Source: Liolophura sinensis
Lineage: Eukaryota > Mollusca > Polyplacophora > Chitonida > Chitonidae
DNA: 64,000 nucleotides
Direction of reading: 5' to 3'
Assembly (NCBI RefSeq): GCF_032854445.1
Contig: NC_088302.1
Coordinates: forward strand, 46,042,645 to 46,106,644
Part shown: positions 11,864 through 22,400 of the stretch, in pieces
Layout: the number at the start of each line of letters is the position of its first letter
Numbering within the stretch: position 1 is the first letter of the stretch
Program-made: the position numbers and the translations under genes
Notes under the pieces: generated by a model
The model's database searches: none
Seen by the model: only the letters and a program-made list of their open reading frames with translations
What the model was told of the DNA's origin: nothing

Positions 11864-14621
11864 TAGAAACTTTGAACCATATACATTACTTATATCTATG
11901 TCGTGTTTCAGGGGCTCGTACTGGTCTACTTGTTCCTGGTGGCCTGGATAGTTCTTCTATCCACCTTAGTCGTTCCAATCATCGGATACGTGGTACTGTT
12001 GTACCTATACGACAGCGAGGGACGCTGCATAGATCTGAGAAATTACGGTAAGATGCTAAATGACACGGTTAGCGTGAAAACGATGCTTTACACCGATAAA
12101 TGTAACAATAAAGGTGATGTTTTTGTATGAGGTTACAAGCAGGAATCACCTTGTGCACCTTTCTTTTGAATAACTGTCTTGGCTAAGGTATGTAGTCATT
12201 TCCCAAGAACTCCATTGGACCTTGTATGCAATCACTTATATGGTTTAAATATGTTTACGAGCTGGCTTCCTCTCCGGTCGTACGTGGGAAGGTCTCGCAG
12301 CAACATGCGGATGGTCTTGGATTTCCCCCGGGCTCTGCCCGGTGTCCTCCCATCATAATGCTGGCCGCCGTCGTGTAAGTGAAATATTCTTGAGTGCGGC
12401 GTAAATCACCAATCAAATAAATAAATAAAGAAACAGTCAAATACGTTTAGGGAAATATGAAATATATCAACCAGTCAAACCATTGAAATCATGAAAGGAA
12501 CCCTTTTTTTTATCCAATCCTGCTTAAGCCCTCCTTAAACGTGATAGCCAGAAAAGCATTACCTGAAACCAGAGCAGAAATGATGTATAAACGATGATTT
12601 GTTCGTCGGATAGATGACCTTCATGTCTGGCTGTATGACTTACTTTTAGTAATGAGCTCTCATACCATGTTGTAATGAATTTTCCGTTATTGTTTTTCTA
12701 CCCTGTACAGGTCTGTCGGATCATTCGGTGTGTGGCTCAGAATTAACGTTATTCAAAATCGAGGTACGGAGGCAATATGTTGATACCCCGGGTCCATTTT
12801 TACGGTGGATTGCTTTGATCGAAAAAAGAATTTTCTGTACTCCTCTGATTTGGTGTCACGAGAGTGGTCGACGGTGCCCTCGTGTAGTCTTGGATGAAGG
12901 TTACAGGGCACGACTTGTGTTTCACCATGCAATATGATATGCCACATGTGGAAAGAGTCAGCCAGTAACTGGCCAATATAGGCTCAGGGCCCAACAGTTT
13001 CCTCCAATCATAAAACTGGTGGCCATCGTTCAAGTGAAAAATTCTAGAGTACTTACTCGAAGTGAGTAGAGTTGAGTTGATAGAGAGGTGTATATGTCAC
13101 CCGAGGTCAAGTGTCTATTTCTTGATCAATCAGGTCGTGTGTTTGAATCTATATAACTTATCCTGTATGAATACGACCTTCCGTATACCCTTTATCGAGG
13201 TGTGGTTCTGTCCGATTAGTAATGTATGTAATATTCTTCAATCTGGCGCCAGCCACCCATGGAACTAATGCCATGCATTCGCCAATAATGAGGACGACGC
13301 TGCACTGTGGAGTATGGGATTGTGTCAAAAATTGCTATCGTTGCATGAAAGATAGACAGGGGAAGATGCGGAAAGACAAATCTGAAGTGGGTGATGGTTG
13401 TCCACTTTTGTCTATAATAAAAAAAGTCACAAATACACAGGATTTCGTTTCATGAATGGTTTGAAGTAAAGTTGTATTAAGTAGCGTTCCAGTCTTATGA
13501 AAGTAAGTTGCCTAGATACATTACGAGAATCCAGGTCCACGTAATATCTTACCTTATGTTCGGTATTGCTATTATTCATTGCAGGGTCAGGAGGCATTTA
13601 TCAGTTTTTCCGTGGCGTATTTTGCTGCCTTACTGGTTATTATAAGTTTGGTAAGTACAACTGATCCGATACGTGTACTTTTCTTTTAACTCGCTAGTAC
13701 CAAGTATAGCAGCAAAAGCTTAAGCAATGTCAAGGTAAATGTTAAAAATCTTAAGAAGTGCTACATATGCATGTTTACCTCAGGCTTGCAGACATGTAAG
13801 GTACAGTGATACACGATAAGAATATACCATTGTTGGTGAACTGTGTACATATTAACAAACAGTTCCGAATCACAAAATTCACGACTTAGCCTCTAGTGTA
13901 TTAGAATCGGTATTAAGGTAAATGTAAAATGGTAAAATACTGCATGTATCGAACTCATGCAAGTTTTGCAAATATGTAAAGCACAATACAACGAGTTTGA
14001 TGTTCCATCGTTGATACCCTGCATATGAACTAATTACCGTGAATTACAAAATGTCTGGGTTCACGTCCCTTTTGTGTATATAGAATTCATATTAAGGTAA
14101 ATGTCTTTTTGTTTATTTTGCTTAAGGTTTGCACTCATGTGTTAGCTCTCTGGTTCTGGTTCTGCCAAATCTGATTTTAATTCATATCCAAGAATCTGCT
14201 AACTGTTACCCCTACTAGTAGTCTGAGGATGAGGCATTGGTAAGGCCATGTTTTGGTTGCCTTTAATTTGGTAAAAGGAAGCACACGTAAATGCCTTGCG
14301 GGTATACAGCTACATATATCAATAGTCCAATCTAACTGAGATGAACTTTCCTTCCATCTACCCACGAGAAAGTCTGTGCCGGTTGAACTTATGTCAGTAC
14401 ATCAGAGTCCCAAGAAACCAACAACAGCACAGATTCTTTGCCTTTTTTGAATTATGTGTTTACTGATAGTTGCTCTGTGTTTATTGTTGCAGGTAAATTT
14501 CATGATATGTATGACATCAAACTTGATGCATTTGAAAGACTCTCGTTATGCCACACTGAATCCCTATCAAGACGACGAAATCCACACATCTAAACATTCT
14601 ATCCTGGAGACAACCATGTGA
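7177..14621 (+). CDS. M6 / proteolipid protein (PLP-DM20-GPM6 family)
   Basis: Four-span plasma-membrane proteolipid related to vertebrate GPM6A/B and PLP1/DM20 and insect M6. Family members act in neurite growth, glial membranes and cell contacts. Coding exons with AG/GT borders are 7177-7339, 11305-11464, 11912-12047, 12711-12763, 13585-13650 and 14493-14621 (TGA). A first exon contributing ATG plus one base is needed upstream and was not found; with it the protein would be 236 aa. Visible features: an N-terminal Cys-rich stretch ACEQCLSCLAHVPCPSLCSW, likely palmitoylated as in the family; membrane segments near residues 24-44, 58-84, 110-141 and 176-205; two extracellular-loop cysteines (GRC and the family-like SVCGSEL); and a polar M6-like tail ending SILETTM. 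The second coding exon is DM20-length, lacking the PLP-specific insert. The family is clear; the choice between M6 and PLP names rests on the tail. Confidence 0.9.
7551..7788 (+). repeat. Dispersed repeat family R1, near-complete copy
   Basis: About 240 bp in the first visible intron of the M6 gene. It starts near 'gcatagagagtaaaaccaga' and ends near 'tagacgtcactggtc'. The same blocks appear in reverse order and orientation at 37027-37275, and again at 51950-52200 and 53735-53945. It has no coding capacity and behaves like a MITE or short non-autonomous element. Its terminal structure was not resolved. Confidence 0.7.
8403..8427. repeat. (TA)n microsatellite
   Basis: About 12 TA dinucleotides lie in the M6 gene intron. 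Confidence 0.95.
11781..11863. repeat. (CA)n(GA)n compound microsatellite
   Basis: A run of CA repeats (11781-11840) passes into GA repeats (11841-11863). It sits in the M6 intron between exons 11305-11464 and 11912-12047, ending 48 bp before the acceptor. A 178-codon open frame that starts in the upstream exon runs into this repeat; it is exon plus intron, not a real protein end. Confidence 0.97.
12257..12430 (+). mobile_element. tRNA-derived SINE, 3' half with AAAT tail
   Basis: The body motifs appear in sense order: 'gagctggcttcctctccgg', 'cgtacgtgggaaggtc', 'cataatgctggccgccgtcg', 'aagtgaaatattcttgagt', then 'caccaatcaaataaataaat'. The tRNA-like head is missing. It lies in the M6 intron between exons 11912-12047 and 12711-12763. 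Confidence 0.85.
12955..13050 (+). mobile_element. Degenerate SINE fragment
   Basis: A diverged copy of the SINE body: 'cagtttcctccaatcataaa', 'actggtggccatcg', 'caagtgaaaaattctagagt'. It lies in the M6 intron after exon 12711-12763. Confidence 0.5.
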
Positions 14622-17077
14622 TGCTGGCCGCCATATTAGACCGGAAACTTATACGGCAGAGAATCGTTGGCCTTTTTGCTGATCAATACTCACTTCTCTG
14701 ACAGTCAGCAATGATATGCACATGTATCTAGAAAGAATACATGGTTTCTGCACAGAATTGGGAGAGGAGAATCGTTATTAAGAAACAGGAACTGGTAAAT
14801 GATTAGTCGCCATGTTGGTTGCCCTCTTTCAGGCATTGACTACTTCCCAATGGGATCTTTAGAATCCAGTATGCTGAGGATGAACATCACTGATGAGCTG
14901 TAAGAAACTGGTGTGAAGTACAAGTCTTCCATTATTTGGAAGCACTGATGGACGAAAAAAGGATGTTGCGGATGGAGAGGAATGCTTTTGGTGCACACAG
15001 TAACGCACGGAAGAAACAAACGTTTTTATTAACCTTCATGGATCTTTTTAGCAAATATTCATGATACATCCGCATTTTGGATTTGTAATATTATTGATGA
15101 AATTCAATACCGACGTCATTTTTGTTTGGTTTCTGTTTAGTCAGAGGTACAGCACTTTTTCAGATTCTTCAAACATTGTCACTTTGTTGAGTTGGCTTAG
15201 TGGTTTACAAAAGTTAATCGAACATAGTATAAGACATGTTCTAATGTCTTCACTGTCTAAAATGGTAAGTTTTTGAAGGTTGCGTAGGCCTACAGATCAT
15301 ACCTGCACAGCGTTTATTATTTTTCTTCAGGCCACAAATATTGGTAGACGCGCATTTTTGCAAGACGGTAAAACAACGATTTTATCTGCATGTAAATAAT
15401 TCATGGCATGGCATTTGAACAAAAATAATCAAGGAAAACAGCTGTATGTGCATATTTTAATGGTTTTACACTTAGCTGTTGTTAAGAAAACCCACAAACT
15501 CTGAGGACAGTCTTGTGTGATTGCTTTATTAGGCTATATTGTAAAATTGTCATTATACAGCCAGAAGCTCAGATACGTTCACATGATTGGTCATAGTGCA
15601 ATATGTTACCCACCAACACACCATACTCTTTACAGCGCATGTGCCGCTTTACATCACTACCACCATTAGTCAAGCTTGACCTTTGGAGCTTGTGAATCGC
15701 ACGTATGCTTGTTTAGGCAGACCGGGAACTATTTAATCAGCATTCATCAATAAAAGTGTTTTAAGCTTTGGGCAAAATCACGTTGTACATACTCTAGATA
15801 AAGAGGATGCATTTGTACACAGTCTTGTTGAAGACAAAGGTTGAGACGGATTTTTTGTGTTTTTTTTATCCCCCTCACGCATCATGTGCATCATTTCTTC
15901 TTACAAACGGAACAGTTTATATACTCATGATCTGACAGATTATTGGTCTCAAGTCAACACGAGTCGTGTCCCCTGCCTGGTGTCTCCGACCTTAGTGTAT
16001 CTACACAGTACCATATCTGCACAGTTCTATAAAACATCGGGTGTCCTGCATGTCTCGCCCAGTTCAGCCTCACAAGTGTCTCAGATCTGTATTTGTATGA
16101 CAGTCGAACAGCATTTTTTAAATAAATGTTCTAGATTTCCTATAGTGTTTTCTTTTACGATAAAATTAACCCATAATACAAATTTCATCAATATTTATTA
16201 TGTATGTTGTTTGTTGTGTTTTTCTTACCGATAATGTAGGCTGCCTTAATCATTCAGAAGTTGTGAGATGAAGTCGGGTATTTCCTCATGAATTGCATGG
16301 CTCAGCAGTGACTAGTGACCCCTTGACGGGTGTGCCCGCATTTACGAAACCATCGATCACTATTCTGGTCACAGAGTCAGGATTTCTTTGATTGGTGTTA
16401 CCGTCATATACCTTGAATATACCACCGACCACTGGCAAGTTACAGACGATATGTTACTTAGTTACTTTGTACTGGTGAAACGCCTTCAGCGAAGATAATT
16501 TGACTCGTTCATTGTTCAAGGCCAAAACTCGCGTCACGGCCTTCCCCTATCATGTTTTTTCATTTAACTTTCATGTTAGGGACGACTTCGCTAATAATGC
16601 ATTAAGCCTAAGAAAACGGCTTTCTTCATGGGTGTAAACTTAATTACAACCTTTTATGTCAACGTTATTATAAATAACTTCAACACACTGAAAAACTGTG
16701 TAGTGAAAAACGTTACATCACTTGCTAGGAAGTGATTATTTCAATCGAGCAGTCTGGGTAGAGTATGCACAGGAAAAGATAAAATTACTGCGTAAAATCG
16801 ACAAGCTAACAATGACAAGATTACCCGACTGAAATAAATTTCTTTCAAGGCTTAATAAAACGAGAAACTGAAATTATAGTCATATACAGGCGAAATGTCT
16901 ACAGAATGGGGGTTTATAGACTGTTTTGTGTTTTGAACCGTAGTCAAAACTAGTTTACATACACGACAGCGGTCGGGTTTGCGGCTGGTGAAAACCTACA
17001 TGTAGCTTCATGACCAGAGTCCGAAGCAAAGAACTGACGTTCCTCGCGTAATTGATGTACCTCCAACCGTATATTTT
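14622..17077. other. Probable 3'UTR of the M6 gene and intergenic DNA
   Basis: No coding exon is seen. The first 1.1 kb directly follows the M6 stop. A canonical AATAAA at 15749-15754 is a candidate poly(A) signal for that gene. The open frames at 15061-15276 and 15857-16234 are AT-rich, show no family signature, and are judged to be chance frames. Confidence 0.45.
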
Positions 17078-17334
17078 TTTATTTAGTTGATAGGAGTTTT
17101 ACGCCCTACTCAAGAATACTCCACCTATATGACAGCGGCCAGCATTATATGGTGAGAGGAGATCTTAACCAGCGGGGTGAGGTGGAAACCAACGATTATC
17201 TGCAAACTGATGACAGACCTTCACACTTACGAAACCAGCATGAGCTGGACTTGAACTCACAATGATCCCAGCGGTAAGAACCTCCAGGGTCATTGTGTTG
17301 TGCTAGCACGCTAATCACCGCGCCAGGCAGGCCG
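17078..17334 (-). mobile_element. tRNA-derived SINE, full length
   Basis: The complement of an AAAT-type tail (17078-17090) is followed by the body ('ggagttttacgccctactca', 'cagcattatatggtgag'). On the minus strand there is then a tRNA-like head at 17245-17334. Read on the minus strand, the head has an A-box-like 'tggcgcggtgattagcg' and a B-box-like 'gttcaagtcc', the internal RNA polymerase III promoter of tRNA-derived SINEs. At about 257 bp it is one of two complete copies here. Confidence 0.85.
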
Positions 17335-17481
17335 CTTCTGACACATAAACCCACAGCAATATCAATATTCAACGTGTCGTTGAGAATCTAGATCGAGATC
17401 CGCATGCGGGAAGAGATGCAATAAAAAAATTAATCGGTTAATTTTATATATTGGCACTACTTCAGCCACAATAACAACATA

Positions 17482-18290
17482 TTGGAACCAGGAAGCAGTT
17501 ATGGATTTCGATATAAGAATGAATGGATCCAAATGACAACAAATAGGAAAGGATCCTACGAGCGAAAGGTACTTGATTACCTTCAGGGAAAATACGTTAT
17601 TGTTCCTGCGGACAAAGCTCCTAAGAATATTATATTTGTCTGCAAGATTTATCACTATCAGAGTCTTATGGAGGAGCTTGATATCACACAAACAACTGCT
17701 GCAACATCTACGTATAGCATAAGGACATATACTCTGGAGGAACTATTTATAAAACATCAGTCCCTTGTCAAACAGAGGAGTATATCCGCACCTTCCCGTC
17801 ACCTCAACATACTTCAACTTTACTGGATTGCAAAAATGCACCAATCCCTATACAAAGCTTGCTTTATTGCGGGGTCAAAAAGCTTTACAACCAAACTTGT
17901 ATCCACTCTCTTAACAAAGGCACTACAAGGAGTACAGTAATTTTTGGGCAAGTACTGTTGTTCAATTGCCAAAAAATTCAGGCGTCAACTGTGTCTGGAT
18001 ACTTAAAAGTCTGAACGTTTCAAAAAGAGGAAGCTCAGACACATGTATTGTATACATGTATAAAAAAGTCTATTTCTCCACTCTCTATACTACTATTCCT
18101 CACGCGAATTTAATAAAAAGAATTTCATCACCCACTGTTTCGGTTACATTTATATTAACGTCAAAGTCAACAAAGCCTTCTTCATTTCCGCTACAAAGGT
18201 TACCATTCGTGGGATATTTCGATATTGATCGAGTTGCTTGAATTTTTCATTAATAGCATCTATGTGAATTTCGGAGAAACCATATAGGAA
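17482..18290 (+). pseudogene. Reverse-transcriptase relic (Penelope-like retroelement?)
   Basis: Three pieces in shifted frames follow the order of an invertebrate retroelement polymerase. Piece 1 (17482-17940) contains KYVIVPADKAPKNIIFVCK, then LYWIAKMHQSLYKACFIAGS and a conserved TKLVSTLLTKAL. Piece 2 (about 17966-18130) contains SGVNCVWILK and the RT-core motif STLYTTIPHANLIKRI. A third stretch near 18231-18280 reads LLEFFINSIYVNFGE. The order and spacing fit RT proteins of Penelope-like elements, but assignment to that class is from memory of motif style and could be wrong. Frame changes and loss of the catalytic region show it is dead. It begins about 150 bp after a SINE. Confidence 0.65.
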
Positions 18291-19044
18291 CAGTGGACAG
18301 TGTAAGTAAATACATGTATCTCTGACGCCTATCTTCATGATTGCGTCTAATTCCGCTTAATTCAGAGCTAGGGGATTGTATTCATCGTGTTGAATTAGAT
18401 CGCCACGTTGGATGTATGAATAATTGCAACCAAAGCGCAACTGAGATACATATTTAGTTATCGACAACTGAGATTCTAGCATGCTACACGATTTGAATAC
18501 CGATTTCACTCAGTGGCCTAAAACATACCTTGTGTGTTCTCAACATCAATGAAACTGTTGGCTGCTTCTCTTTGCAGGATTCCATCCTGTTTTCGTACGT
18601 TATATACTTCCTTCTTTCTGTGGTGGTTTATGTTAAACGTCATTTTGGGAACGTTATTATTGGTTGACGGCTGGTACACGAATGTCTGTTTCGACGCACA
18701 GATTAAAGCCATTTAATGAGGCAAAATCATTTAAAATGAAAAAAAAAAATATGCATTAAAATTATGTTTGAAAGGACATGGGCTCATTCTGCAAACTAGG
18801 GAGCGCTCTCTAGCTACGTTCGTCACCTTTTAGGTCAATCTTGCGGGCTGAGGCTCTATTCTTTTTACCCCAGAGACATAAGGTGCTATTAGCTAACAAG
18901 TATAAGTGTTGTTCAAGCCAAATTTAGAGCAAGTTATCTACCAGCTATTTTTTTTCTTTCTTTCTTTCTTTTTTGTACTGTATCTTTGGGCGGAAATACT
19001 ATTCCGAAATCTTATAGAAAAAAACATCGTTTTTCAGAGAGTTG

Positions 19045-19160
19045 CATTTATTTATTGGATTGATGTTTTACACCGCACTTAAGGCTAGCGTTATGGTGGG
19101 AGAAAACCGGACGATGCCCGGGTGAAACCCAAGACCACACGCAGATTGCCGACAGTCCTC
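19045..19160 (-). mobile_element. SINE fragment, internally deleted
   Basis: Motifs 'catttatttattggattgat', 'gttatggtgggagaaaaccg' and 'gcccgggtgaaacccaag' occur in the tail-first order of the other minus-strand copies, with the segment between 'accgcactt' and 'aaggctagcg' shortened. A further SINE-like remnant, 'gagctggatttgaactcctg', lies at about 19396-19415, only some 65-85 bp before the AP5B1 start codon. Confidence 0.65.
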
Positions 19161-19479
19161 TAAAGTTGGATCGGAGATGCCAGTATGATCTGGATGAAGA
19201 TTTACAGAATTTTGCACGTAAAAACAAACACATAAATCAGTCTAAGATTCTAAACCGACCATTTATTTTACTTATTTAAAATATTTTAGTGGAAAAAATA
19301 TCGTGACTGCGATGAAAATTTCATCCAATCAGATTTGTTATAAAGGAAAAAGGAAGAAAAAAAAATCCGGCAAAAAAGAAATCACTCGAAGAGCGTGAGC
19401 TGGATTTGAACTCCTGGAGAGCAGCTACAATTACAAACTGTTGTAGTGACGCGATTGTTGTTGTGGCGCGTAAGCTGTC

Positions 19480-22400
19480 ATGGCGGGTAACCGCCCCACA
19501 GAGTTGACAGGTGCTGCGGAATGGAGTGAAACGTTGTATCAGTTGAAACAAGCTTTATCTTTAGGAATCACTGAAAGAAGAATATCTGACGAATTCTTTG
19601 TTTTCGATCTGCTTAAGGTAAGATTATGGGGCTGAAAAAGTTTGACAGCGTTACTCGATCTTGCGCACATTCCCTGAATTTAAGACTTTAACTGATGACT
19701 GGTGAGTAGTGTCACTCACATTTTCGTACGGCGTCATTGAATGCATGGATGTCTTTTCTTTCTCGATGGTGAAAATACGACTGCTGTGCAGACCACCACC
19801 GTGTTCTTGGATAACGGCAGAGTGTTGTAGCAGCGTAGCTTGCATCTGTCATTGCGCTAAAATTACATGATGAACTTCAACCCCATGTATGGGACTCCCG
19901 ATATACATGACACAATCTTAACATCTCTCTTAATGGCCATAATCGTATACAGAAACCCAAGCCGTACTACTAACCCAACATGAGGAGGGTTCCGAGTCCG
20001 GAAGTAGTGATCCATCTAAGTATACAGCTTTACATTGTAATTTATTGCGAAATTACTGAAGGAAACAAACCATAAGAATGCAGTAAACGGCAAAAGCACC
20101 TGCTGTATTATGACCATGTAAAAATAATTAAGGCAGTTACTGGTTTATTGTACTAAAATATAAATTCTGTATATGAACTGCAGATATTTGTATTATTATG
20201 TCACCAGGGTGTGTGTGAAGATGGCGTACAGGAAGTGACCAGAGTCCAGCTGCTTACATTCCTGGAGGAGCATGGGCAACTTCTTATTCAGCAAGACAAG
20301 TAGCCACTCAGTTTATCACAAATTCATTACATTTATTGCAGAAACTTTCTTTTTTGTGAAAAGAAATTCTTCCCTTTATATAATTTCAACTCTGAAGGCT
20401 CGTAAAGACAATATGGATGTGTGCAAGACTGTGTTAGATGTGATTTTTGTTCGGTAAATTCTAAGAACTATGAATGTAATACTCTAATGCCCATTTTTGT
20501 TCGAGATAAATCTGTCTGTATAATCCATTTGGATTCTCATCTGAAAGCTTTAACATTTCTTATTTTGATATTGATAAATCTGTATTTTATTTTTTGCAGT
20601 GTTGAGCAAGTTCTGGCCTCCTTACTTGACATATTTCAACAGGGACAGAAAACAGGAACGAGTGGGCCATTTCTGTGTCAAGTGTTGACCACACTGACCA
20701 CTATACTAGTTGAGTTTGACCAGCTGGTGAGGAGGGTTACTCAATACATTATTTCTGTAATCTGTTAATTAAAAAAACACATGTTTTCATATTATGGCCA
20801 AGTGGGTGAGATATACAAATATTGTTGCGACATAAAGGCATTTAATGCACAGGCATGTTTAGTTTTGGAGATTTCTTTCTTGAGATATCTAGCTCCATAC
20901 CAGGAGCCTGCTCCTCTGTTTTTGAATCCAGCTGTAGGCCCTTGTCAGGTGATTTGTGTGGTGCCTGGCAAAGTACAGTGGTTTCCTCCAAGTTCTCTCA
21001 GATTTCCTCCACACATCAAACTGATGTAAAGTGATGTAAAGTAAAGCTGGTTGTACTAAGACACAAAATTGACATGTTTAGCAATGAAATTAAGAAATCA
21101 AGCACTGTTTCCACAAGTTGGGAGAGATGCTAGGCTGGTGCTAAGTATGGTCACTAAGTTTAAATTTTTTCTTAGTATTTTGATTGGCATGTTTGTGGCA
21201 GTTTCTTTGATAACAAAATAAGTTTGATGTTGAAAGGTGAAATGTATCCTCATCAGTATTTACATCAGTTTTTAGTGTATTATATAACTAAAATATTGTT
21301 ATGAATATGACTCTTATGTGAAAACATGCTACACGTTAAATAATTGCAGGAGTTGTTAATGTTTTGTTAAATGTTCAATTTGAACCTTGATAAACCTCTG
21401 CTTACAGGGTAAGGCTGTTGATATCTGTCAGCGTATATTGGAAACACTGTTAACAATCGTGTCCCAGGTGAATGACACAGCTCAACTTCTCCTCCGCTCT
21501 CATGCCTGTTCTTGTCTTCTAGAACTGGAGATTAGCTATCCTGTAAGTATCCTGAAAAAATAAGTTATCATCATCTAAGAATTGAAACTGTATTCATGCA
21601 AAGGTATTGCATTGAGCATTTTTTAAATGTGTGCATTGTTAAGTGCTATCAGCCATAGATGAGTGATGATATTTGTTATGACTACTTGTATGTCACAGAC
21701 ACTGTTGAGGAACAAACTAGAGTGCCTGTACAGTGCTGTGAAGGCAGAGAGGAGCTGGCTATATGAAGACTATGTATGCCTGTTGACCTGCGTTCTACAG
21801 CATGCCCTGGCTGCCCTGGTTACATCAGGTGACAAGTAAGTGTACTATTATGTGACCAAGGGTCCTTGTTACCACAGGTGACTGGTGAGTGGTTATGTGC
21901 CCTGGCAGTCCTGATTACATAGGTGACTTGTCAGTGGTTATGTGCCCTGGCAGCCGTGCTTACCACAGGTGACTGGTGAATGGTTATGTGCCCTGGCCGC
22001 CCTGGTTACCACAGGTGACTGGTGAGTGGTTATGTGCCCTGGCAGCCCTGGTTACCACAGGTGACTGGTGAGTGGTTATGTGCCCTGGCAGCCCTGGTTA
22101 CCACAGGTGACTGGTGAATGGTTATGTGCCCTGGCAGTCCTGGGTACCACAGGTGACTGGTGAATGGTTATGTGCCCTGGCAGCCACAGGTGACTGGTGA
22201 ATGGTTATGTGCCCTGGCAGCCCTGGTTACCACAGGTGACTGGTGAATGGTTATGTGCCCCGGCAGCCCTGATTACCACAGATGACTGGTGAATGGTTAC
22301 GTGCCCTGGCAGCCCTGGTTACATAGGTGACTTGTGAGTGGTTATGTGCCCTGGCCACCCTGGTTACCACAGGTGACTGGTGAGTGGTTATGTGCCCTGG

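Noticed and set aside
11330-11866. 178-codon open frame with His/Thr-rich end
   Set aside because: The first part is an M6 exon (11305-11464). The rest runs through the intron into a CA/GA microsatellite.
20895-21035. Possible SINE piece in AP5B1 intron 3 ('gtttcctccaagttctctca')
   Set aside because: Resembles a motif common in several SINE families, but no tail, head or second copy could be defined here.
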